Source of the DNA: CAZYFH01 sp965249175
Lineage (GTDB): Bacteria > Acidobacteriota > Vicinamibacteria > Vicinamibacterales > UBA8438
Length of the DNA stretch: 64,000 nucleotides
Assembly (NCBI GenBank): GCA_965249175.1
Contig: OZ252227.1
Coordinates: forward strand, 2,232,001 to 2,296,000
Direction: 5' to 3'
A model generated the notes under the pieces. It saw only the letters and a list, made by a program, of their open reading frames with translations. It ran no database searches and had not been told where the DNA came from. Position 1 is the first letter of the stretch; the number at the start of each line of letters is the position of its first letter. The translations under genes and the position numbers were made by a program. Positions 1 through 9,337 of this stretch are shown one piece after another.

Positions 1-1224
1 TGCGGCGCAGTTCGGGAACGAGCTTCGCGACCTCAGGCGCGGCGTCCCCCAGCGCCTCTCTGAACGCCGCTTTTGGCACGATGGTCGCGAGGCGTTCCAC
101 GATCTCGACCCACGGAATGAAAGGCGGCGTGCCTTCCGTTTCGTAGCGCCGACCTGTCAATGCCAAACAGCCACGACTGCGTGCTTCGAGCATCACCTCC
201 TCGGCAAGCCGTGTCTTTCCCACGCCCGGCTCTCCGCCAAGGAGCAGGACGCTCCCTTGCCCCGCCACCGCCCCTTCCAGCAGCCGCCGTGCCTCCGCGC
301 GTTCCGACTCCCGTCCGACGAACGGCGTGCGTCCATCGTTGGCCGTCGGAGTGGCATCGGCCGGCTGTGGCGCCGGCGTCAATCCCGACGCATCCCGGAG
401 CAACTGACCCAAGTCGGTCCGCACATCCTCGAACGACTGGTACCGCTGGTGCGGCTCCTTCGCGAGCAGTCGGTCGAGGGTGACCCGCGCAGACTCAGGC
501 GCATCCGTCGCGTACTGGTTTATGGGCGCCGGCGTTTCCTTCAAGATGGCCGCCATGGTGCCGCTGGGACTTGCCCGCGTGAACGGATGCACACCGGCCA
601 GAAGCTCGTAGAGCAAGATGCCGAACGTGAAGATGTCTGACCGTTCGTCGACGTGACCGCCGAGGAGCTGCTCGGGTGCCATGTAGCCAGGCGTGCCGAC
701 TCGCACACCTGGATCAGTGAGCGACCCGGTTGACTGCTCGTCGGAAGGAGTCTCCACTCGGACCTGCTTCGCGAGGCCGAAATCCATGACCTTGACGTGG
801 CCTGCGTCGTGAGCATCACGTTCGACGGCTTCAGATCGCGATGGACAACACGCTGCTGGTGGGCTTCGTCGAGCGCCTCCGCGACTTCGCTAGCAATCTC
901 CAGCGCCTCCTTGGGTGACAGCGGCGCTCGTCGCAGCCGGGCCTGGAGCGTCTCGCCCGTGACGTGTTCCATGACGATGCCGGTGCGTCCGTCGACCTCA
1001 GCGAGCTCGTGGATCTTGCAGACGTAGGGATGGTCGAGGGTGGCGGCAGATCGCGCCTCGCGATACAGCCGTTCCCGCGCCGTCTCGTCAGCTTCCAGGG
1101 CGTCGGTGAGGAACTTGATCGCGACCTTGCGGCCGAGTTGGGTGTCGTCGGCGAGAAAGACTTCTCCCATCCCGCCCTTGCCGAGGCTCTCGCCGATGCG
1201 GTAGCGAGGAGACGGGGTCGTTAC
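1..1224 (-). pseudogene. Ser/Thr kinase-AAA-TPR protein, copy 1 (frameshifted, start lost, cut by window edge)
   Basis: Close paralogue of the intact gene immediately upstream on the same strand. It shows the kinase glycine loop (GKGGMGEV), the VAIK lysine, HRDLKPSN, then, in another frame, VMDFG and the first part of the AAA domain, with the Walker A GEPGVGKT at about 200-260. A one-base deletion relative to the paralogue lies near 808, between HRDLKPSN and DFG. The codon aligned with the paralogue's GTG start is GTA (1222-1224). An ancestral GTGA stop-start overlap has become GTAA, which keeps the neighbour's stop but removes this start. The second frame is open to the left window edge. Either a decaying duplicate or two sequence errors; the pairing of both lesions favours decay. 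Confidence 0.8.
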
Positions 1225-4200
1225 AGGTCCTTCAACGCGTCCTTGGCCATCTCGACATGTCGGGGCATCCCGATCTGTTCGTACATCGCGAGCGCCTCGC
1301 CGAGCAGCGTCCGGGCCTTGTCGAGATCGCCTGCTTGGTTGCGGTCGTGGAGCATCTTTGTGTACCAGCGGCGTGCCTCGGGCGCGCCAATTTTGTGTGG
1401 GAGCGTCTCGGCCTGACGCAACGCGGTCTCGAAATGGTGCTGCGAAGCGTCCCATATCTTCGCGGAAGCAGCGGCGACACCCGCCACGGTCTGCCACAGG
1501 TCGCATCTCTGGCTCAGCACCAGTCCGTTGTCGATCCCTTTCAGGATGAGCGCATGCAGTGGCGCCGCGTCGTGGGGCAGGTCCAGGGTTGCCAGTCCGC
1601 GGACCACGACCTGCAGCAAGTCCCACCGGCCATTGGTTAACTCGCTTCCCGCCCTCGAAAGCTCGTCCCGATGCCGCATTAGCTGCTGCGCGGCCGCAGC
1701 GTCTCCCGTTAGCACATGGAGGTCCAACAGACATGAGGACATCGTGCAGGTCATAAATCCGACTCGCGGCTCGAGCTCGACCGCCTCCCGGAGCGCCGCC
1801 TCAGCTTCCGCCCACTCACCGCGCCACACCCGGGCGAGGCCCAGATCCCGGAGAGTAAACGCTCGATACGGGAAATCGGTCTGTCGGCCCAGCTCAGTGA
1901 GTTCCGTCGCCCTCTGTTCGAACACCTTGAGATCGGCGGTACGCACCGCCTCAGCCAAGGAAGGAAAGCTGCGCCCAAAGATCCTCGCGCCCAGGTGCCC
2001 GGACCGATCTGATAACCGAACCGCCTCTGCCCCGCTCGCGACCACGTCGTCAAGCCGGCCCGTACAGAACGCCGCACAGGAGAAGGGCACCGCGAGCATC
2101 TCCGCCAAGAACCAGAGACGCGACCCGGCGCGATGGAGCTCGATCGCCCGTTCTCCCGTGACACAGGCCTCCCCAACCTGCATCCAATACCAGTGATGCC
2201 AGGTCTTCTGATGTAGGACCTCGGCTGATAGTCGGTCGTCGCCAAAGTCGTCGACCATCGATGCCGCTTCGTCGATCATCGTGGCACCGCCCGGCCGACC
2301 GTCGAAGCTGAGGCTTGCCGCGGCCAACGCCAGCAGCAAACATCGCTCTCGGGACGTTTTGGTCTGAAGCGCGTCGAGACCGCGCTGTGCGGTCGCCAAT
2401 GCCGCCGAACTATCGGCACCCCAGGCCTGCGCGTTCCACGCTGGCGCAGCGGTGCGAAGGATCGCCGCATCGTCGTGAGCCTCGATAAAGGTGTCGAGGG
2501 CACGTTGCCATTCTTCGACGGCCTCGCTGATGCGACCGAGGCTCCGCAACGCGTGCCCCTTCTTCTCACGCAGGCGCGCGGTATCGACCGGGTCGTCAGA
2601 CTCAAGGACCGAGAGGGCTTGGTCGAATCGGCGGAGCGCTTCCTCGAACGCTTCGGCGTCCTGCGCCTGGTCGCCGGCCAACGTGAGGAATCGTGCCGTC
2701 TTATCCGGGGGAGCGCCAGCACCGGCTTGATAGAGGTGATGTCCGAGATCCGGCGCGCGGCGATCCACGTCGGCAGCGTAGAGACCCTCCATCGCCTCGG
2801 CCACGCGGAGGTGGGCGCGTTGCCGCCTGACGAGCGAGAGGCTGCTCTCCAGCGTCTGACGAATCAGGCCGTGCGCGAACTCCCATCGAGCTTCGCGAGT
2901 CGACGACAGCGTTTGGATCAACTTCGCGGCCTCGGCTGCCTCCAGGGCAGTCACCAGCGCATCCCCCTCCGCGTCGCCCAACGCCTCGAGAAGCGCCAGG
3001 TCGAAGCTCCGGCCGACCACCGCTGCCGTGGTCAGAATCCGTCTCGCGTCTGGACTGAGCCGTTCCATACGCCGGCCGATGACCAGGCGAACGCCCTCCG
3101 GGACCTCCAGGTCTGTCACGCGTAGGTCGGTGCGCCACCGATTGCTTTCGTCGAACAGTCGCCCTTCCTCCGACAGATGTTGGAAGACTTCTTCCACGAA
3201 GAACGGGTTGCCTTCCGTTTCGGTGTAGATCGTGGCGACCAAATCCTCAGGGGGTTCCTGGCGGCTCAGCGCCCTCAGCATGCCCCCGACGCCGTCGTTT
3301 GACAGTCGCCGGAGGGAGACCTTGTGCGCAAGCCGTTGGCGGGTCAGGGCCTCAAGCGTCTTGGCGAACGGTCGGGCAACCTCCAAATCGACGTCGCGGT
3401 AGGTGCCAACGATGAGGAGCGGAATCTCCCGCGCATGCTGGGCGACATGCTGCAGCAGGAGCAGCGTCGAGTCGTCCGCCCAATGCAGGTCGTCGACCAG
3501 CATCACTTGCGGCGTCGACTGCGAGGCTCTTTTGACAAAGTCGAGGAAACTGTTGAACAGATACCGGCGCTGCTGCTCCGGTGGCAGTTCGATCGGTGCC
3601 GGGATGTCCGGGAACGTGCGGCGCAGTTCCGGGACGAGCTTGGCCACCTCCGGCGCGGCATCCCCGAGCACGTCGCGAAACGCCGCCTTGGGCACGATCG
3701 CTGCCGAGTGTTCGACCATCTCGACCCATGGGATGAACGGGGGCGTGCCCTCCGTCTCGTAGCAGCGTCCCGCAAGCGCCAAGCAGCCGCGTTCCCGACC
3801 CTCAGCCAGCACTTCCTCGGCGAGGCGCGTCTTGCCGACGCCCGGCTCGCCGCCCAGCAGCAGGACACCGCCCTGGCCCTCGATCGCCCGCTCCAGCAGT
3901 CGCCGTGCCTCTGCCCGTTCCGACTCCCGCCCAATGAAGGGTGTGCGGCCGTCGGTAGCCGTTGGAACGGAGTCAGCGGCCTGCCGAACCGGCGTCAACC
4001 CGGAGGCGTCGTGGAGCAGCTGTCCGATGTCGATCCGCAGGTCTCCAAACGATTGATACCGCTGGTGCGGTTCCTTGGCCAGCAGCCGGTCCAGCGCCAC
4101 CCGCGCAGACTCCGGGGCATCCTTGGCGTACTGACTGATCGGCGCCGGCGTCTCCTTCAAGATGGCCGCCATCGTCCCACTCGGGCTCGCACGCGTGAAG

Positions 4201-4841
4201 GGATGCACGCCCGCAAGCAGCTCGTACAGCAGAACGCCAAACGCGAAGAGGTCCGAGCGTTCGTCGACCTGGCCGCCGAGGAGCTGCTCAGGTGCCATGT
4301 AGCCAGGTGTCCCAACCCGTACCCCTGGGTCGGTCAACGACCCTGTTGACTGTTCATCCGAGGGCGTCTCGACGTGCACCTGCTTCGCGAGGCCGAAATC
4401 CATCACCTTGACGTGGCCTTCGTCGGTCAACATCACGTTGGACGGCTTGAGGTCGCGATGCACGACACGCCGTTTGTGCGCTGCCTCGAGCGCCTCGGCC
4501 ACCTCGCCAGCAATCTCCAGCGCCTCCTTCGGGGACAGCGGCGCCCGTCGCAATCGGGCCTGGAGCGTCTCGCCCGTGACGTGCTCCATGACGATCCCCC
4601 TGCGCCCGCCAATCACGACTAGCTCGTGGATCTTGCAAATGTACGGATGGTCGAGCGCGGCGGCGGACCGTGCTTCCCGTTGCAACCGTTCCCGCGCAGT
4701 TTCGTCGGCTTCCAGGGCTTCGGCGAGGAACTTGATCGCGACCTTGCGGACCAACTGGGTGTCGTCGGCGAGAAAGACCTCGCCCATGCCACCTTTTCCG
4801 AGGCTCTCGCCGACGCGGTAACGGGCGGTCTCGGTAGTCAC
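1221..4841 (-). CDS. Ser/Thr protein kinase with AAA ATPase and TPR-like C-terminal region
   Basis: 1206 residues, GTG start. An Hanks-type kinase occupies about residues 8-275: glycine loop 15-20, catalytic Lys37, HRD 128-130, DFG 148-150 and an APEQ segment. A P-loop ATPase of the AAA_16 type follows (about 300-650), with Walker A GEPGVGKT and a Walker B-like LVDDLHWADD. The remaining 550 residues are alanine/leucine-rich helical repeats resembling TPRs. No transmembrane helix is evident, so it is probably cytoplasmic. This architecture resembles multidomain bacterial kinase regulators; substrate unknown. It is the only intact copy of three related copies in the first 6 kb. Its TAA stop overlaps the lost start of copy 1. 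Confidence 0.9.
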   Translation of the reverse strand: MTTETARYRVGESLGKGGMGEVFLADDTQLVRKVAIKFLAEALEADETARERLQREARSAAALDHPYICKIHELVVIGGRRGIVMEHVTGETLQARLRRAPLSPKEALEIAGEVAEALEAAHKRRVVHRDLKPSNVMLTDEGHVKVMDFGLAKQVHVETPSDEQSTGSLTDPGVRVGTPGYMAPEQLLGGQVDERSDLFAFGVLLYELLAGVHPFTRASPSGTMAAILKETPAPISQYAKDAPESARVALDRLLAKEPHQRYQSFGDLRIDIGQLLHDASGLTPVRQAADSVPTATDGRTPFIGRESERAEARRLLERAIEGQGGVLLLGGEPGVGKTRLAEEVLAEGRERGCLALAGRCYETEGTPPFIPWVEMVEHSAAIVPKAAFRDVLGDAAPEVAKLVPELRRTFPDIPAPIELPPEQQRRYLFNSFLDFVKRASQSTPQVMLVDDLHWADDSTLLLLQHVAQHAREIPLLIVGTYRDVDLEVARPFAKTLEALTRQRLAHKVSLRRLSNDGVGGMLRALSRQEPPEDLVATIYTETEGNPFFVEEVFQHLSEEGRLFDESNRWRTDLRVTDLEVPEGVRLVIGRRMERLSPDARRILTTAAVVGRSFDLALLEALGDAEGDALVTALEAAEAAKLIQTLSSTREARWEFAHGLIRQTLESSLSLVRRQRAHLRVAEAMEGLYAADVDRRAPDLGHHLYQAGAGAPPDKTARFLTLAGDQAQDAEAFEEALRRFDQALSVLESDDPVDTARLREKKGHALRSLGRISEAVEEWQRALDTFIEAHDDAAILRTAAPAWNAQAWGADSSAALATAQRGLDALQTKTSRERCLLLALAAASLSFDGRPGGATMIDEAASMVDDFGDDRLSAEVLHQKTWHHWYWMQVGEACVTGERAIELHRAGSRLWFLAEMLAVPFSCAAFCTGRLDDVVASGAEAVRLSDRSGHLGARIFGRSFPSLAEAVRTADLKVFEQRATELTELGRQTDFPYRAFTLRDLGLARVWRGEWAEAEAALREAVELEPRVGFMTCTMSSCLLDLHVLTGDAAAAQQLMRHRDELSRAGSELTNGRWDLLQVVVRGLATLDLPHDAAPLHALILKGIDNGLVLSQRCDLWQTVAGVAAASAKIWDASQHHFETALRQAETLPHKIGAPEARRWYTKMLHDRNQAGDLDKARTLLGEALAMYEQIGMPRHVEMAKDALKDL

Positions 4842-4876
4842 GGGCTTGCTTAGCTTCTAGCTGATCGGCATCGACG

Positions 4877-5416
4877 CTATGAGGCCGCAACACGAATGTC
4901 TCGAACAATCTCCAGGTGATGGGCCGTGTGTATCGCGCAGAAAACGACCCATTCCGCGATCGTGAGATAGCCCAGCGCAAAGTGCGGAAAGCGCGCGGGA
5001 CAGTCGGAGAGATCGGCTGTCTTCGCCCGCAACGATTGCCACGCGCTCACCGCGGCTGGGAGTATCGGAAGAATATCGTCACGGGGCCGGCGAGTCGGAT
5101 CGACTTCAGGCGGCGCTGTGGCAGCTCCCCTCGGAAACGCGCCGGCCTGCAGCACCGGGGCGGTCACATCGCCCAGCTTCCCGTCCGAGTCCCGAGTCGG
5201 GTCTGCCAAATTGGCCTCGATGCCCATCGCGATCCACCGTGTGACCATCGCGAGGTGGCCCGCTTGCTCCCCGCAGCGCCACCCCGAGACGGCAGCGTCG
5301 CGCAGGTTGTAGAGATCCGGGTCGTCGAGGATTTCGCGGATCGCTCCAAACTGTTGCTCGATCTTTGCGAAACCAGCCGCGAGGGTCCAGTCAACCTGCC
5401 AAGCGGGCGTGCTCAT
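4877..5416 (-). CDS. DinB-like four-helix metal-binding protein
   Basis: 179 residues. Two features fit the DinB/YfiT superfamily: an early histidine in GEQAGHLAMV and a late HTAHHLEIVR segment, which would supply the usual three-His metal site, in an otherwise all-helical protein. Members are often metal-dependent thiol transferases or uncharacterised enzymes; no substrate can be named here. It lies between the intact kinase gene and the remnant of a third kinase copy, same strand. Family placement rests on the histidine pattern and length and is moderately sure. Confidence 0.65.
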   Translation of the reverse strand: MSTPAWQVDWTLAAGFAKIEQQFGAIREILDDPDLYNLRDAAVSGWRCGEQAGHLAMVTRWIAMGIEANLADPTRDSDGKLGDVTAPVLQAGAFPRGAATAPPEVDPTRRPRDDILPILPAAVSAWQSLRAKTADLSDCPARFPHFALGYLTIAEWVVFCAIHTAHHLEIVRDIRVAAS

Positions 5417-5439
5417 GAATCATCTCCAAGGGGAACGCT

Positions 5440-5760
5440 TCTCAAACCGAGCCGGACAAACGCTCGACTATCTCACCGTGCTTGGGCATGCCGATCGCCC
5501 CGATACTCCTCCACCGCGTCAACACGAATGTCGCGTGCTGTCTGGCGGTCACCCGGTGCGTCGCGGTCGAGAAGCATGTGCGCATACCAGCGCCGCGCCT
5601 CAGCTTGTTCACTGCGGAACGAAGATCTCGTGACCTTGGCGAGGACTGTTGGCAGTGGACCTGTCCTCGGCGAGGAACAGCTCGCCCATCCCGCCGTTCC
5701 CAAGGGACTCAACGATCCGATAGCGTGGCGAAGCCGCGTCCGCGATCCGCTCCTGGTGGC
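5440..5760 (-). pseudogene. Remnant of a third kinase-AAA-TPR gene: N-terminus fused to C-terminus
   Basis: Read on the minus strand, the kinase start (SPRYRIVESLGNGGMGELF, then LAED) is followed after about 20 codons by a frame shift into a segment matching the extreme C-terminus of the intact paralogue (EARRWYAHMLLDRDAPGD). A further frame shift gives an IGMPKHGEIVE tail, like IGMPRHVEM in the intact copy. About 1,100 codons between are absent. No start codon is visible in the kinase frame close to the motif. A degraded copy left by internal deletion, not a functional gene. Confidence 0.75.
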
Positions 5761-5902
5761 ACCCGTATCCGCGCAATGAGCCTAGAGAATGGATTATAGG
5801 GGCGGCTGGCAGGATCTTCAGGGTCGGTTGCGAGTCGACGTCGTGGGCGCGGACATCGCTCCGATCGCCAGGTTCGGCCTGCTGGCACACCGCGAGCGGG
5901 TT

Positions 5903-6259
5903 CTACCTCTTCGCCTTCTTCTTCTTCGCGGGCAGCGTGCGCGTGTGGGCAATCGCACGCTCAATCCAAGTGTTCGTCTCTTCCTCACGCCAGCCCGCTG
6001 GAAGGTTCGCGTACTGCTTCATTGGCCGCTCCGCGGGCCCAAACGTGCCCGACCCTTCCTGACTCAGGAGCTCTTCGCGCTCAGCGTCCGGCAGACGAAG
6101 ACCGACGTCGGAGCCGAACAGACCCGAGCACATCTGCTGATTGTCGGTCACGAACGCCGCCAGGTTGCCGAACATGGGCTTCACGTCGATTCCGGATCTG
6201 CCTTCGAACAACGACCTGAACCTGGCCGTGTCCGCTGCGGTTGGCTTGGGGATCTTCAT
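5903..6259 (-). CDS. TfoX N-terminal domain family protein
   Basis: 118 residues. The pattern FRSLFEGRSGIDVKPMFGN near the N-terminus, followed by a short beta-rich core and a lysine-rich tail (KKKKAKR), fits the small free-standing TfoX_N proteins found in many bacteria. The TfoX name comes from competence regulation in gamma-proteobacteria; the role of the single-domain form is not established. The ATG at 6257-6259 overlaps the TGA that ends the DUF899 remnant (ATGA), so the two were once translationally coupled. Confidence 0.75.
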   Translation of the reverse strand: MKIPKPTAADTARFRSLFEGRSGIDVKPMFGNLAAFVTDNQQMCSGLFGSDVGLRLPDAEREELLSQEGSGTFGPAERPMKQYANLPAGWREEETNTWIERAIAHTRTLPAKKKKAKR

Positions 6260-6614
6260 TCGCTGTAGTCGAGCTTCGGCATCCAATCGCCGCGGCCCTG
6301 TCGAGTGAGGTCGAGAAGGTGCCAGACCGGGGAAAACAGGTCGAGGCCGCCCAGCCGTCCGCCCACATCGAGCATATCGGACATGGCTCTTGCTGCTTTT
6401 TCCCGAGCATGAAGTGGTACAGCAAGAGAGGGTTTCGCGGTTCAGTGAACAGCTCTGACAGGCGGATCGGCCCGTCGACCGTCTGGAACACATAGTCTTC
6501 GACCTCGGGACCGGGCGGTAGCGTCCGCCTGAGCTCGGACACCGCCTCCCGTTGCCGCATGAGCTCGAGCTCGGCGGCGCGGAGTTCCTCACGCGCTGCG
6601 TCGTAGTGCCCCAT
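6256..6614 (-). pseudogene. DUF899 (thioredoxin-like) gene with internal deletion and frameshift
   Basis: The 5' part is a normal DUF899 N-terminus: RRTLPPGPEVEDYVFQ, LSELF, LLLYHFMLG, CPICSMWADGW. It then jumps to what looks like the family C-terminus, read in another frame (LDLFSPVWHLLDLTRQGRGD, then WMPKLDYSE and stop). About 90-110 residues that should lie between are missing, and the two parts are out of frame. DUF899 proteins are usually about 230-260 residues. The stop overlaps the TfoX-N start. Identity rests on recognised family motifs; loss of function is inferred. Confidence 0.75.
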
Positions 6615-6691
6615 GCAGGCATCCTTTCATCTAAGCCGATCGTGCGGCGGTCGACATTCCACCTATGATCGCGTAGCGTCTCCACACGATC

Positions 6692-6829
6692 GTGCCTCGC
6701 GCCGAGACCCGCATCGATTTGCTGCACGGGACGCTCGATCTCCTGATCCTGCGCACGCTCGTCCACGAGATGTCGATGTGGGACAAGTTGTCCCTCGCCA
6801 TGGCGAAGGTGCTCCGACCCGCGGAGTAG
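6692..6829 (+). pseudogene. PadR-family regulator remnant, internal deletion
   Basis: A 45-codon reading frame starting at GTG. It begins RIDLLHGTLDLLILRTL, the usual PadR N-terminal helix, and jumps after HEM to WDKLSLAMAKVL and stop, resembling the C-terminus of ADOP-linked PadR proteins (normally about 110 residues). The winged-helix core is gone although the reading frame survives. It sits 9 bp before the ADOP permease start, exactly where a PadR regulator is expected, so the operon has probably lost its regulator. Confidence 0.7.
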
Positions 6830-6838
6830 GAGGATACC

Positions 6839-9308
6839 GTGTCGTTTCGAACGGTCAACGCAAGGCTCCGTGCGGCGATAGAGGCAGCGGCCAGAGACGT
6901 CAAGCTCATCGCACGTGGGCTCCGTCGGCATCCCCTGTTCGCGGCAGTCACGATCGCCACGCTGACCATTGGCCTCGGCGCGTTCGGCGTGGTCTATACA
7001 GCGGTTGACAAGGTCCTGTTCGAGCCGCTGCCTTACGAACGTCCGGACGACCTGTACTACGTATGGCGGGATTGGGGCCCACGGTTGCCGAACGGCTGGC
7101 TCGATGGGACAGACGTGTCAGCGTTGAAGGCCTCGGGTGGGGCGATCGACGGCATGGTCGGGATCCGTCGCGACGGAAGGACGATCTCGGATGGGCTGGA
7201 CGGCGAACCCGAGGAACTGTCAGTGGTGGCATCGTCGCCGGAGCTCTTCGACCTGCTTGGCGTGCCACTCGCCCTCGGCCGTGGGTTCGCGGCGGACGAA
7301 GTCGGCCCGGGCCGAGCACCCGTCGTGGTGCTGAGCTACGACCTCTGGCAGCGACGGTTCGGCGGCGATGTCTCGGTCGTCGGCTCTCTGATCCAGCTCA
7401 ACGGAGAGCCGTTCCTGGTCATCGGCGTGACCCCGCAGAGTTTCCGATTCGTGCAGCCGTCCAGTTGGTCGATCCTGGGGTCGGCACAGCGGGTGGACGC
7501 GTACATCACGTTCGATGTTCATTTGGACTTCGACGACCGGAGTGTCATGGGGTTGATGCGCGCGCAGCCCGGCGCGACCCCCGCGCAGGTGGCCGCGGCA
7601 GTTGGCATCGTCGGCGCCACCATACAGGCACGGGATTTCCCAGCTTTCGATCTGAGCTTCTACCCCGTCGGTGCCATGCGTAGCCTGGTGAACCGCGTCC
7701 GTCCGGTACTGGTGGTGCTCGGCGCGGCGGGCGTGTTTCTCGTCCTGGTGCTCATGGCCAATCTGGCCACGGTCCTCCTTGCCCGCGCCTCCACGCGCGA
7801 GCGGGAGTTTGCGGTGGCGCGGGCGCTCGGCGCGAGTGGGCTGGCGCTCACACGACCCACGCTCCTGGAGGGCGGCCTGCTCGGGATTCTGGGCGGCGCC
7901 GGCGGTGCGCTCGCCGCGGTGTGGGGGACCCGCGCGCTTGTAGCCCTCGCGCCGCTGGAGCTGCCACGACGGGATGCGATCGCGGTGGACGGGGAGACGG
8001 TCGCCGTCGTGATCGGGGTTGGCGCGCTACTCGGGTTGTTCGCCAGTGCGGTGCCCGCCGCGTGGGCGACACGCACCGACCTCGGCACGCTCCTGTCGCA
8101 CGCGGCGGTACGTGGCGGCGGAGGTCGCGGCCGGATGCGCCGCGGTCTGGTCGTGGTCCAGGTGGCGCTGTCCCTGGTCCTGTTGAGCGCAGGGCCTGGT
8201 GGCGCAGAGCTTCGAGCGGCTGCTTCGGGCTGATCCGGGGTTCGAGCCAGGGGGAGTACTGACTCTACGTGTGCCCGTCCCCACGTTCCGGTACCCGGAC
8301 GTCGCCGCGACGACGACGCTCCACGGGCGGATACAGTCCGCCTTGGCGGCCCTGCCAGGAGTGGCGGCGGTTGGCGCGACATCGGTGCTGCCCTTGTCGG
8401 GCGCCGCAGCAGTGTCGTCGGTAGTTTTTGCAGGCGCGCCCGGTAATACCGGCGACAGCGAACATGACCTCCCGTCCGTCGACGTGTTCACGACGCGCCC
8501 GGGCTACTTCGACGCGTTGGGAATCGCTATCCTCGCAGGGCGTGGCTTTGATGCGGTGCCCCCCGATGGCCGGCGCGAAGTCGTGATTGACCGGACCTTG
8601 GCAACGACGTTGTTTCCGGACAGCACCCCGGTTGGCAGGACCATGCGGAACTCCGGAGGGGAGCTGACCGTGATTGGCGTCGTTGAGCATGCGCGCCTGC
8701 ATGATGTACTTGCGGACGGTCGCTCGCAGATTTTCGTCCGGAGCGACGATCCCGAGCGAAGGCTGGCGGGCACGCTCTCCTGGGCGTTGCGGACTGACCG
8801 CCCGCCCCTTGCCCTCGGTCCGGAGGTTCGGGCGGCGATCGGATCGATCGACCCCCAGCTCGCCGTCACCAACATTCGCTCCATGGACCGGGTCGTCTCC
8901 GATTCGTTGAGCCAGCAGCGTTTGAGCGCTGTGCTGTTGACCGGGTTTGCCCTCACGGCACTGGTTCTCGCCGCGATGGGTCTCTTCGGCGTGGTCTCCG
9001 GGTCGGTGACCCGTCGCCGCCACGAGATCGCGGTGCGCCTGGCCCTCGGCGCCGAACACAGCCAGCTTGTCCGATTCGTCCTGCGGGAGGGCGCGCTGCT
9101 TGTCCTGATCGGACTGCTCGTCGGCGCGCCAGGGAGCTATCTCGCGATCCAGGTGCTCCGCGGCATGCTCGTCGGAGTGTCACCGCTCGACACGCTGACC
9201 TTTGGCGTCGTCGCCGTCGGGCTGACGCTCGTGGCGCTAATGGCGTGCTACGTGCCGGCCCGGCGAGTGGCAGGCATTGACCCGGCGCGGACGCTCCAGG
9301 CGGACTGA
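6839..9308 (+). pseudogene. ADOP-type ABC transporter permease (MacB/FtsX), single frameshift
   Basis: Two overlapping reading frames (6839-8233 and 8199-9308) together make one permease of about 822 residues with two MacB-type periplasmic domains and two FtsX domains, as in the acidobacterial duplicated orphan permeases. Motifs include a first TM segment (LFAAVTIATLTIGLGAFG), ARASTREREFAVARALGAS in the middle and VTRRRHEIAVRLALGAEHSQ near the end. The frames are joined by one extra C at 8195-8196 (GGGCCTGGTG where GGGCTGGTG restores LLSAGLVAQSFERL). Either a real inactivating insertion or a sequence error; the broken PadR next door makes decay plausible. No ATPase partner is adjacent, as usual for this family. 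Confidence 0.85.
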
Positions 9309-9337
9309 GGGATCGGCCACCGCGTCGGAGGATGGAG

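Noticed and set aside
3324..4349. Plus-strand open frame (341 codons) within the kinase gene region
   Set aside because: Antisense to conserved kinase and AAA motifs.
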